The notes below the pieces were generated by a model. It worked only from the letters and a program-made list of their open reading frames with translations, did no database searches and was not told the DNA's origin. Positions 6,884 to 12,870 of a stretch of DNA of 14,236 nt are shown here, piece by piece. How positions within the stretch are numbered: position 1 is the first letter of the stretch; each line of letters starts with the position of its first letter. Origin of the DNA: Candidatus Woesearchaeota archaeon (lineage in GTDB: Archaea > Nanobdellota > Nanobdellia > Woesearchaeales > GCA-2687795); contig NZBG01000037.1 of the NCBI GenBank assembly GCA_002687795.1, forward strand, positions 1 through 14,236, given 5' to 3'. The translations under genes and the position numbers were made by a program.

Positions 6884-8328
6884 GAAAGAGAAAATATATT
6901 TATATCTTCATAATCCTGTTATTGTTAGTTATGTTTGCATATAAATCAGGGAATAAACTTTTACCTGAGAAGGAAATAAAGGTTGTGAGAGAGCCGGTTG
7001 TGGCTGGTTCATGGTATCCTGGCGGGAGGGAAGAGCTTAAGGCTGCTGTTGGTTCTTATCTTGGGAATGTTAAGAAGGTTGAGCTGAATGGAACTATTAA
7101 GGCTATAATTGTTCCTCATGCAGGCTACAAATTTTCAGGGCAAGTAGCTGCTGTTGCTTTTAAGCAGCTTGATGATGTCTATGATACGGTTTTTCTTATG
7201 GGGCCAAGCCATCAGTTTCCTTTAACAGGAGCTTCTATATCAAGCGCTACTCATTATAAGACTCCTTTAGGAGAGACAAGGTTATCTGATAAAGTTGAGG
7301 AGTTGTTAGAGCATGATGAGATAAATACAGTTGCTGATGCACATTCTAAGGAGCATTCATTGGAGATAGAGCTTCCTTTCCTGCAGGAAGTGTTAAGCGA
7401 TTTTGAACTTATTCCTGTTGTTGTGGGGAATATTAACCCTGAGGTTCTTGAGGATGCTTTGATAGAGCAGGTTGATGATGAGACATTGGTTGTTGTTAGC
7501 GTTGATTTGTCGCATTACCATGCTTATGATGAGGCTATAAAGTTAGATTCTTATTCTCTTAACAGGATTATGGAGCTGGATTCAGAAGGCATATTTAATG
7601 CAGAGATTGATGCGCCATGGGCGGTTTCAACCTTGCTTAACATTGCAAGGAGAAAGGATTGGAAGCCTGTGTTTCTTTTTTATGCAAACTCAGGTGATGT
7701 TACAGGAGATAAGTCAGGGGTCGTTGGTTATGCTTCAATTGCTTTTATTGAAGAAGAAACAGATGATTTGAGCGCTGAGGAGAAAGAGTTTTTGCTTGAG
7801 CTGGCAAGAGAGACTGCTGAAACATTTCTTAAGACTGGAAAGATGCCAGAGGTTGATGAGGCTGAGCTGAGCCCAAAGCTGAAGAAGGTCCAGGGCTGTT
7901 TTACAACCTTTAGTAAGAACCATAACCTGAGAGGATGTATTGGGCATATACTTCCGCAGGAGGAGTTGTATAAGTGCGTTATGGATAATGCTGTTAATGC
8001 TGCAGTGAATGACAGAAGGTTTAATCCTGTAGTCTATGATGAGATGGAAGATATTAATGTTGAGGTTTCTGTTTTGAGCGTGCCTCAAAGGTTATATTTC
8101 AGTTCAGGAGAGGAGTTGAAGAGCATGCTCAGGCCTTTGGTTGATGGTGTTGTGTTAAGGCAGGGGTTTAAGCAGTCAACTTACCTGCCGCAGGTATGGG
8201 GAAAGTTCTCAGGCAAGGAAGAGTTTTTATCCAGTCTTTGTAGGAAGGGTGGAATGGCACTTGATTGCTGGCAGGATACAAATACAGAGGTTTCTGTTTA
8301 CCAGGCGTTGGTGTTTGAGGAGGAATAG
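6880..8328 (+). CDS. Membrane-anchored Memo-AMMECR1 fusion (AmmeMemoRadiSam proteins B and A)
   Basis: A 482-residue fusion. Residues 1-21 are a basic start followed by a hydrophobic helix (about 7-20), so the rest probably faces the outside. The Memo domain spans about 36-293, with EPVVAGSWYPG at the start (38-48), VPHAGY (His80), GPSH (His111), KEHSLE (His159) and VDLSH (Asp209, His212). The first two histidines match the iron ligands of human MEMO1; the third human ligand, a cysteine, seems replaced in the NSGDVTGD stretch (270-277). The AMMECR1 domain spans about 300-480 and carries the invariant LRGCIG (350-355). Such A-B fusions are known, but an N-terminal membrane anchor matches the Tat signal on the partner enzyme. 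The start overlaps the amrS stop by ATGA. The stop is 1 nt from the stop of convergent tatC. Confidence 0.9.
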   Translation: MRKRKYIYIFIILLLLVMFAYKSGNKLLPEKEIKVVREPVVAGSWYPGGREELKAAVGSYLGNVKKVELNGTIKAIIVPHAGYKFSGQVAAVAFKQLDDVYDTVFLMGPSHQFPLTGASISSATHYKTPLGETRLSDKVEELLEHDEINTVADAHSKEHSLEIELPFLQEVLSDFELIPVVVGNINPEVLEDALIEQVDDETLVVVSVDLSHYHAYDEAIKLDSYSLNRIMELDSEGIFNAEIDAPWAVSTLLNIARRKDWKPVFLFYANSGDVTGDKSGVVGYASIAFIEEETDDLSAEEKEFLLELARETAETFLKTGKMPEVDEAELSPKLKKVQGCFTTFSKNHNLRGCIGHILPQEELYKCVMDNAVNAAVNDRRFNPVVYDEMEDINVEVSVLSVPQRLYFSSGEELKSMLRPLVDGVVLRQGFKQSTYLPQVWGKFSGKEEFLSSLCRKGGMALDCWQDTNTEVSVYQALVFEEE

Positions 8329-8329
8329 G

Positions 8330-9013
8330 TTATCTTATTGCAAAGAGGCTTATTTCATATAAAACCATCAAAGGCAATGCAGTTATTAGCATTGTGATGA
8401 AGTCAGGCGGGGTTATTAATGCTGATGCTAAGAAGATAAGAACATAAACATGCGCCCTGTATTTCTTGAGCATTTTCAGGTTTATTATTCCAAGTCTGTT
8501 TAGGATAGCAAGCAGTAAAGGCGTCTGGAAGAGCAAGGCAGAGCCAAGGCAGCTTAATAAAACAAAGTTGATGAAGGCTTTTATGCTCCATAGGTTCTCA
8601 ATTATTCCCTGGGAAAGATTACCTAAGAAGTATATTGCAATTGGAAGGAGTATGAAGTATGCAAAAGATATGCCAAGGATGAATAGTAAGATGAATCCTG
8701 GCAGAATAAGTTTTATTGCATCTCTTTCTTTCCTGGTTAAGCCGGGGATTATGAACACTAAGGCTTGGTAGATTATTAAAGGCAGTGTTATGAATAAAGA
8801 GATTATGAACCCAAGCTTTACCTGGGTTAAGAGGTATTCAATGGGTGTTAGTCCAATGATTATAACATTGTTAGGTGTTAAATCATTTATTATTATTTTA
8901 ATGAAATAGTTGGATAGGGGAAAGCCAAGGATAAAGAAGCCAAATAAAAAGGTAATGATTAAGAGAAATCTTTTTCTTAGTTCATCCAGATGTTCATAGA
9001 GGGGTAGCTTCAT
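8330..9013 (-). CDS. tatC: Twin-arginine translocase subunit TatC
   Basis: A 227-residue membrane protein with six predicted helices, the receptor subunit that recognises twin-arginine signals and passes folded, cofactor-loaded proteins across the membrane. Visible family marks are the cytoplasmic N-terminus EHLDELRKR (7-15), the first cytoplasmic loop YQALVFIIPGLTRKER, FQTP in the fourth helix (Gln at the site of the E. coli Glu170, as in many TatC proteins), and TPPD before the fifth helix. The start is fixed by an in-frame TAG 15 nt upstream; GAGG lies 7 nt before the ATG, and a fuller GAGGTGAT match 14 nt before. It is second in the tatA-tatC operon and converges on the Memo-AMMECR1 gene. 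The Tat-signalled radical SAM enzyme next door is the obvious local substrate. Confidence 0.93.
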   Translation of the reverse strand: MKLPLYEHLDELRKRFLLIITFLFGFFILGFPLSNYFIKIIINDLTPNNVIIIGLTPIEYLLTQVKLGFIISLFITLPLIIYQALVFIIPGLTRKERDAIKLILPGFILLFILGISFAYFILLPIAIYFLGNLSQGIIENLWSIKAFINFVLLSCLGSALLFQTPLLLAILNRLGIINLKMLKKYRAHVYVLIFLASALITPPDFITMLITALPLMVLYEISLFAIR

Positions 9014-9062
9014 ATCATAGCCTCGCTATCACCTCTTTTATTAGCTTAATTCCATTAAATAA

Positions 9063-9221
9063 TTAGCCTTGTAATTTCTTTTTTTCCTTCTTACCGGCCA
9101 TGCCTTCCCTGTAAGCCTTAACGCTTTCTCCAATAGACCTTGCAAGGTTGGGAAGCTTTTTAGGTCCAAACAGAATCAATACTATCACCAGAATTATCAA
9201 CAGTTCAGTTACACCAATCAT
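9063..9221 (-). CDS. tatA: Twin-arginine translocase subunit TatA (short)
   Basis: A 52-residue ORF. One N-terminal helix (residues 3-18, LLIILVIVLILF) is followed by the family hinge FGPKKLPNLAR (18-28), then an amphipathic helix (ARSIGESVKAYREG) and a lysine-rich tail, the canonical TatA/TatE layout with almost no C-terminal extension. TatA forms the pore-like assemblies that TatC recruits when a twin-arginine substrate binds. It lies 49 nt upstream of tatC on the same strand, so the two form an operon. GGGGGTG sits 6 nt before the ATG as a Shine-Dalgarno-like site. The protein is at the short end of the family. No TatB is seen, as is normal in archaea. Confidence 0.9.
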   Translation of the reverse strand: MIGVTELLIILVIVLILFGPKKLPNLARSIGESVKAYREGMAGKKEKKKLQG

Positions 9222-9258
9222 TTTAACACCCCCAATGTTAAGGTTGAAGTTAATGTAA

Positions 9259-9286
9259 GATATAAATGTTTTGGTTATTTATAAAG
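9259..9286 (-). promoter_or_regulatory. Promoter region of tatA-tatC
   Basis: Read on the minus strand, two TATA-like elements (TTTATAAAT at about 9278-9286 and ATTTATAT at 9259-9266) lie about 60 and 40 nt before the tatA ATG. Either would give a short leader containing the GGGGGTG ribosome site. Which one is used cannot be told from the sequence. Confidence 0.35.
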
Positions 9287-9316
9287 TTTGAATGAAATGA
9301 AAACTTTACTAAATTA

Positions 9317-9336
9317 GAGAAAATTTTTATTTTCTC
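9317..9336 (-). terminator. A/U-rich hairpin after the aminopropyltransferase-like gene
   Basis: A perfect 8-bp inverted repeat (GAGAAAAT / ATTTTCTC) with a 4-nt loop starts 1 nt after the stop codon of the 710-residue membrane protein gene. Its place suggests transcript end formation or stabilisation. There is no GC-rich stem, so strength as a terminator is uncertain. Confidence 0.45.
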
Positions 9337-9337
9337 G

Positions 9338-11470
9338 TTATGCTTTGAGCTTTACAATGGTTCCACTGATTAGATTAAGCAATCCTACAAGCAGGCATAC
9401 CTTGAAGATGCCAAGCAGAGGGATGAGCAAAGCTGAGGTTAATAATGCGCCAAAGCATGCTCCTATCAAGTCTGCATTGTAAAGTTTGCCAGCTGTTTCT
9501 TCAACTCTGCCTTTGAAGAATAGTTTTGAAGCTAAGGGAAATTCCATTCCTACCAAAACTGCAATGAGTATTGTGAGCAACGGAAGTATTGTTTGAGAGG
9601 AGAGCATAACCAGAAGATTATCTTTTATTTTGCTTAATAAGAAAAGAGTAACAGGAACGAGAAGAGAGATAAAGAATATTGAGATCTCGATCTTAACAAA
9701 CCTCTTTTTTCCAAAATGTTCTAGCCTTTTGTTCATATAGTAAGAGCCTATGGCAAGGCCGAGCATGAAGGCTGTTATGATTATTGAGAGCATGGAGTAT
9801 ATATAACCATAGAGTATCTGGAAGCCTATAAGGATGATTACCATAAGGGATGAGGCAGAGAAGCCGGTTGTGAATAATGCAAAGGGGATAGGCTTTATTC
9901 TGATTAGGTAGAAGAGCATTAGGATAACCATGACTGCTAAGAGGGTTGTGTCAAGCCTGAAATTCTTAAGCCAGTAGAGTAAGTGGTAATAGTATGTTAT
10001 TGGCTTGAAGTCTTTGTTTGGCTTTGTATCTTTTATTAAAGAATTCTTAACATAATCTATTCTGTCTTCTGTGAGCTTTGCGCTTAGATAGAACTCGTTA
10101 ACATAACTTGTGTTTATGTCTTTGCTTTTGATTAAGCGGGGGATGTCATAGCTTAGCTCTTTGTCCGAGGCAATGAAATGGTTTTTGTTCCCTGGGATTA
10201 TCAGTATGTTTTTGAAGTAAGGTTTAAGGGTGTTGTATAAGGCTGAGTTAAGCGTTCTTGTTTCAATGTTAAGATAGTTTTCTGAGGAGCTGAGGCTTAG
10301 TGAGATAATACCGTTCTTGTTTAGAATTCTTTTGGCTTCATTAAAGAATTCTGAGGTGTAGAACCTGTTGAACTGGGCAGTGCTTGGGTCTGGAAGGCCG
10401 ATTATGATGAGATCATATTTTTGGTTTGTTTGCTTTATGAATAGCCTGGCGTCTTTGTTTATTATGTTTACATTATTGTTTAAGTTTTTGGTGTAGGTTT
10501 TGCCTAACTCAATGATTAAAGGGTCAAGCTCAATGTAATCTATCCTTTCCGGGCTGTATTTTTTAAGTTCGTTTATTGTTCCTGAGACGCCGCCGGAGAT
10601 TAAGAGAATATTCTGGGGGGTTTCTGAGTTTGAGGTTGCATAATGAACTGTTTCTTCATTGTTGATGGTGTTCTCTGTGGTGAAGAGGATTAATCCGTTC
10701 TCATAGAAGTTAAGTTGGTTAGAGGTTTTTGTTACAACAAGGTTTCCATAGGGTGTGTCAGCCTGGAATAATAAGCCTTGGTTTTTGTATTGCTGCTGCC
10801 TTGTTATACTGTCCAGGTCAAGAGAGAGGAAACAGATGGAAGAGGTTATCATCAATAGCAAAATTAATACGAAGCCTTTCCTGATAAGCCTGCCTAGGAA
10901 TAAAGTTGCCAGGAGGTTGGTGAGCATAAGCAGAAAGATTGTTTGGAAAGGGGTTAGGAAGTAGATGAAGATAAAGCTGAACAATATTCCGCCAAGGATA
11001 TCTCCTATGTTGTCTATGAAGTATACTTTGCCTATGGAGGTATGGTCTTTTTTTATTGAGAATATGGTGCAGACAAAGGTTAACAGGAAGCCTGAGATTA
11101 AACAGTAGGGTAAGAGAATAAAGAGACTGCTAAAGAATATCTGCATAATGCCCAGCATCTCTCCTGGAAGGAAGAAAAGGTTTCTGAGGTTTCTTATGAT
11201 TATGAGATGGAGAAATGGCAGGAAGGAGATTATGATCTGCAGGATTATTAAGGTGGAGATTTTGCCATTCTTAATGTATTTGCCAAGGTAAGCGCCTATG
11301 CCTGTGAGGAAGAGCCAGTTTGCAAGGATGATGCCGAATATGAGCTCATTGCCATGAAACACTGTGAGGAATTCCCTTATTGCAATGATTTGTGTGATGA
11401 TAGAGGATATGCCAAGGGCTGTGATAGAGAAGAAGAGAAGCCTTTGCCTTTTGTTTTCGATTAGCTTCAT
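9338..11470 (-). CDS. Membrane protein with a central spermidine-synthase-like domain
   Basis: A 710-residue protein with three parts: an N-terminal bundle of about seven helices (10-220), a soluble Rossmann domain (about 235-470) and a C-terminal bundle of about seven helices (508-708). The soluble part resembles spermidine/aminopropyl synthases: a YGN strand (241-243), the SAM-site glycine loop ISGGVSGT (291-298), the acidic strand end YIELD (312-316), KDA (339-341), and LPDPSTAQFNRFYTSEFF at 359-376. In true spermidine synthases the last motif carries a catalytic Asp in a DSxDP context; here it reads G-L-P-D-P, as in fused MFS/spermidine-synthase-like proteins, so polyamine synthesis is not assured. 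Both bundles end with similar G-D-x-x-G-x-x-x-G-A/G helices, suggesting an internal duplication. Its location upstream of tatA-tatC and next to the AmmeMemoRadiSam genes suggests a shared surface or membrane pathway, as inference only. Confidence 0.8.
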   Translation of the reverse strand: MKLIENKRQRLLFFSITALGISSIITQIIAIREFLTVFHGNELIFGIILANWLFLTGIGAYLGKYIKNGKISTLIILQIIISFLPFLHLIIIRNLRNLFFLPGEMLGIMQIFFSSLFILLPYCLISGFLLTFVCTIFSIKKDHTSIGKVYFIDNIGDILGGILFSFIFIYFLTPFQTIFLLMLTNLLATLFLGRLIRKGFVLILLLMITSSICFLSLDLDSITRQQQYKNQGLLFQADTPYGNLVVTKTSNQLNFYENGLILFTTENTINNEETVHYATSNSETPQNILLISGGVSGTINELKKYSPERIDYIELDPLIIELGKTYTKNLNNNVNIINKDARLFIKQTNQKYDLIIIGLPDPSTAQFNRFYTSEFFNEAKRILNKNGIISLSLSSSENYLNIETRTLNSALYNTLKPYFKNILIIPGNKNHFIASDKELSYDIPRLIKSKDINTSYVNEFYLSAKLTEDRIDYVKNSLIKDTKPNKDFKPITYYYHLLYWLKNFRLDTTLLAVMVILMLFYLIRIKPIPFALFTTGFSASSLMVIILIGFQILYGYIYSMLSIIITAFMLGLAIGSYYMNKRLEHFGKKRFVKIEISIFFISLLVPVTLFLLSKIKDNLLVMLSSQTILPLLTILIAVLVGMEFPLASKLFFKGRVEETAGKLYNADLIGACFGALLTSALLIPLLGIFKVCLLVGLLNLISGTIVKLKA

Positions 11471-11491
11471 TAAATCTAGTTAAGAGAATTT

Positions 11492-11502
11492 GGTATTTAT
11501 AG
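11492..11502 (-). promoter_or_regulatory. TATA-like box for the aminopropyltransferase-like gene
   Basis: On the minus strand CTATAAATACC is centred about 27 nt before the ATG at 11470, fitting a leaderless mRNA. Confidence 0.5.
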
Positions 11503-11533
11503 TTTGTTGTTATCTTTTGCCAATAAAAGCGAA

Positions 11534-11545
11534 AATAATATAAAC
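11534..11545 (+). promoter_or_regulatory. TATA-like box for the tRNA gene
   Basis: AATAATATAAAC is centred about 31 nt upstream of the first tRNA base, with an A-rich, GCGAAAA-containing stretch just before it that may act as the TFB recognition element. Confidence 0.55.
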
Positions 11546-11591
11546 TAAAATTTAATCTTTAGTTTTATATGGGGCGGTAGCTCAGCCTGGG

Positions 11592-11634
11592 ACGCGCTAA
11601 AATCAGAGATTCGCTGGTTTCCTGTGCGCAGGAA
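11592..11634 (+). other. tRNA intron 1, D loop (position 20/21), 43 nt
   Basis: The splice site forms a near-ideal bulge-helix-bulge. CCTG (11586-11589) pairs with CAGG (11629-11632) as the 4-bp central helix. The 3-nt bulges are GG^A and AA^A. An inner 5-bp helix joins CGCGC (11593-11597) to GTGCG (11624-11628). Because A flanks both ends, a 21/22 cut would give the same mature tRNA, but the 20/21 cut fits the motif exactly. Confidence 0.85.
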
Positions 11635-11651
11635 AGAGCACTAGACTGAAG

Positions 11652-11693
11652 TTCCTAAGATCTGATGAGGCTTATGCCAATGACAGAACAGAG
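11652..11693 (+). other. tRNA intron 2, anticodon loop (canonical 37/38), 42 nt
   Basis: It lies between G37 (11651) and A38 (11694), the commonest archaeal tRNA intron site. Positions 32-34 (CTG) pair with CAG (11689-11691), but the fourth central pair is A against A, so the bulge-helix-bulge is relaxed compared with introns 1 and 3. The intron contains a small GGC/GCC hairpin. Confidence 0.85.
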
Positions 11694-11715
11694 ATCTAGG
11701 TGTCCGGGATTCAAA

Positions 11716-11741
11716 AGCATTGCATTAAGCTAAGCTGAAAG
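11716..11741 (+). other. tRNA intron 3, T loop (position 59/60), 26 nt
   Basis: TTCA (54-57, 11710-11713) pairs perfectly with TGAA (11736-11739) as a 4-bp central helix. The bulges are AA^A and AG^T, and the intron interior folds as GC-A-T-T-GC against GC-T-A-A-GC around an ATTAA loop with two mismatches. Without its removal no T stem-loop of normal size is possible. Confidence 0.85.
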
Positions 11742-11770
11742 TTCCCGCCGCCCCACTTTCTTTTCAATAT

Positions 11771-11878
11771 TTAAGAATCATCATATATCTCTTCTTCAAC
11801 TATAAATGTATCATCAACTCTTTTTATGATTTCAAGATTTTCAATATCTTCGTCATCTTTTTTAGGTTTTATTTTCAT
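11771..11878 (-). CDS. Possible 35-residue acidic protein
   Basis: An ATG-to-TAA frame of 35 codons encodes a highly charged peptide: a basic start (MKIKPKK) and then a run rich in D and E (DDEDIE, VEEE, YDD). It is on the same strand as flpA and 106 nt downstream of it. TATA-like elements lie about 30 and 47 nt before the ATG on that strand. There is no clear Shine-Dalgarno site and no known family. It could be a chance ORF in A/T-rich spacer; the A/T-rich codons give little discrimination. Confidence 0.35.
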   Translation of the reverse strand: MKIKPKKDDEDIENLEIIKRVDDTFIVEEEIYDDS

Positions 11879-11984
11879 TTTGCAGCCTTATAACTACCCC
11901 CTTTATTTTATGCATACACTAAGATATATGTTTTTTGGCTTTGTTTTTGTATAAAATAGAAAGAGATGGCTGTTTCCTTATAAA

Positions 11985-12668
11985 TCAGGGCTTATACTGC
12001 AATAAAACCATAACATGGTCTTTCTGATAAGGCCTGAGGTTAATCTTCTCGATAAGCTTGAAATTGTTCTTAAGCAGCTTACCAATCTCTTCCTGGAAAA
12101 CTTTCTCAGGCTTCTTGGTAACATCCACGCTTCTTGCCTTTATTGCAAAGAATGCATAGCCTTTTGGTTTTAGGAACATGTCAGCGTTTTTAATCAATAT
12201 TTCTGCCTGGTTTCTCTGCGCAACATCAATGTAGAGAACATCAGCCTTGCTTACTTTATCCTTATATGTTCCAGGCCTGTTTGCATCTGCAAGGATAGGG
12301 CAGATATTGTTTCTGGCCTGGCTGATAAATACAAGCTCTCTCATCACCCTCGGAGCAAAGTCCAGGGCAAAGATAAACCCTTTTTCTTTTACTATGTCTG
12401 AAACATAAGTGCATGTAGTGCCATAAGAAGAGCCCAGGTAAAGGACAATATCTCCTTCCTTAATAGGCATGTTCTTTAGTCCGTTTAGGATAGCTGCTGA
12501 TAGCTTGCTCCTATTAGGCGACCATGTCCTTAGCTCAGAGCCTTGATAGGCTATAAGATCTTCATCAAAGAATTTCCTGCCAGGAGTCTGGTTTTTTGTT
12601 AGTAAAAGCCTCTTCCTACCTCTCTGAGCAAGGAATATGCCCTTGAATCTGGTTTCTTTGGTTTGCAT
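11985..12668 (-). CDS. flpA: Fibrillarin-like rRNA/tRNA 2'-O-methyltransferase
   Basis: A 227-residue archaeal fibrillarin, the catalytic subunit of box C/D sRNPs, which methylates ribose 2'-hydroxyls at sites chosen by guide sRNAs with Nop5 and L7Ae. Visible features are the short N-terminal beta domain (FKGIFL to RKFFDEDL), RTWSPNRSKLSAAI (48-61), the SAM-binding YLGSSYGTT (77-85), the acidic strand ALDFAPR (101-107), DVAQRNQ (148-154), KARSVDVTKKP (177-187) and the C-terminal PYQKDHVMV strand. All are typical and the length is normal. It is monocistronic as far as can be seen; the usual partner gene nop5 is not in the window. A TATA box 28 nt before the ATG predicts a leaderless mRNA. It stops with TGA. 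Confidence 0.95.
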   Translation of the reverse strand: MQTKETRFKGIFLAQRGRKRLLLTKNQTPGRKFFDEDLIAYQGSELRTWSPNRSKLSAAILNGLKNMPIKEGDIVLYLGSSYGTTCTYVSDIVKEKGFIFALDFAPRVMRELVFISQARNNICPILADANRPGTYKDKVSKADVLYIDVAQRNQAEILIKNADMFLKPKGYAFFAIKARSVDVTKKPEKVFQEEIGKLLKNNFKLIEKINLRPYQKDHVMVLLQYKP

Positions 12669-12691
12669 AGTTTAGGAATAATATATTGCTT

Positions 12692-12702
12692 ATTATATAA
12701 TT
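12692..12702 (-). promoter_or_regulatory. TATA-like box for flpA
   Basis: On the minus strand AAATTATATAA is centred about 28 nt before the flpA ATG at 12668, fitting a leaderless transcript. Confidence 0.55.
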
Positions 12703-12805
12703 TTGCCTTTTTGAGGCTGTTTGTAGCTCATTTGCTTTACTAAGCGCATCAAATAAAAGGATTGCACCATATCCTTCTTAATTAGTGTTTTTTACTACAG
12801 TAAAG

Positions 12806-12860
12806 TTTATATATCAGTTATACATTAAACAATAATAACAGTAATTTAGAAGAACGGGGG
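12806..12860 (+). promoter_or_regulatory. Promoter and ribosome site of the lipoprotein-like gene
   Basis: TTTATATAT (12806-12814) should start transcription near 12835-12840, giving a leader of about 30-35 nt. GGGGG at 12856-12860 lies 10 nt before ATG 12871 but only 1 nt before ATG 12862, which favours the later start. The rest of the 193-nt gap between flpA and this gene holds only the flpA promoter and a weak 6-bp hairpin near 12756-12775. Confidence 0.45.
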
Positions 12861-12870
12861 AATGTTTTAT

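Larger units (their letters stand above)
11571..11755 (+). tRNA. tRNA-Phe (GAA) interrupted by three introns
   Basis: Removing 43-, 42- and 26-nt introns from this 185-nt locus leaves a complete 74-nt cloverleaf. The acceptor stem is GGGGCGG (11571-11577) paired with CCGCCCC (11748-11754), with discriminator A (11755). Positions 8-9 are TA. The D stem is GCTC (11580-11583) / GAGC (11636-11639) with loop AGCCTGGGA. The anticodon stem is CTAGA (11641-11645) / TCTAG (11695-11699) with loop CTGAAGA, anticodon GAA at 11648-11650. The variable region is GTGTC. The T stem is CGGGA (11705-11709) / TCCCG (11743-11747) with loop TTCAAAT. All stems are fully Watson-Crick paired. G20, anticodon GAA and A73 agree with phenylalanine identity. 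CCA is not encoded. Introns lie at 20/21, 37/38 and 59/60. A T-rich stretch follows as a probable terminator. Confidence 0.9.

Noticed and set aside
11652..11741. Box C/D guide RNA inside the tRNA introns (TGATGA at 11663-11668, CTGA at 11735-11738)
   Set aside because: The two boxes fall in different introns with exon sequence between them, the base before TGATGA is C, and no C'/D' pair is clear. This is unlike the known C/D RNA in the intron of archaeal tRNA-Trp.
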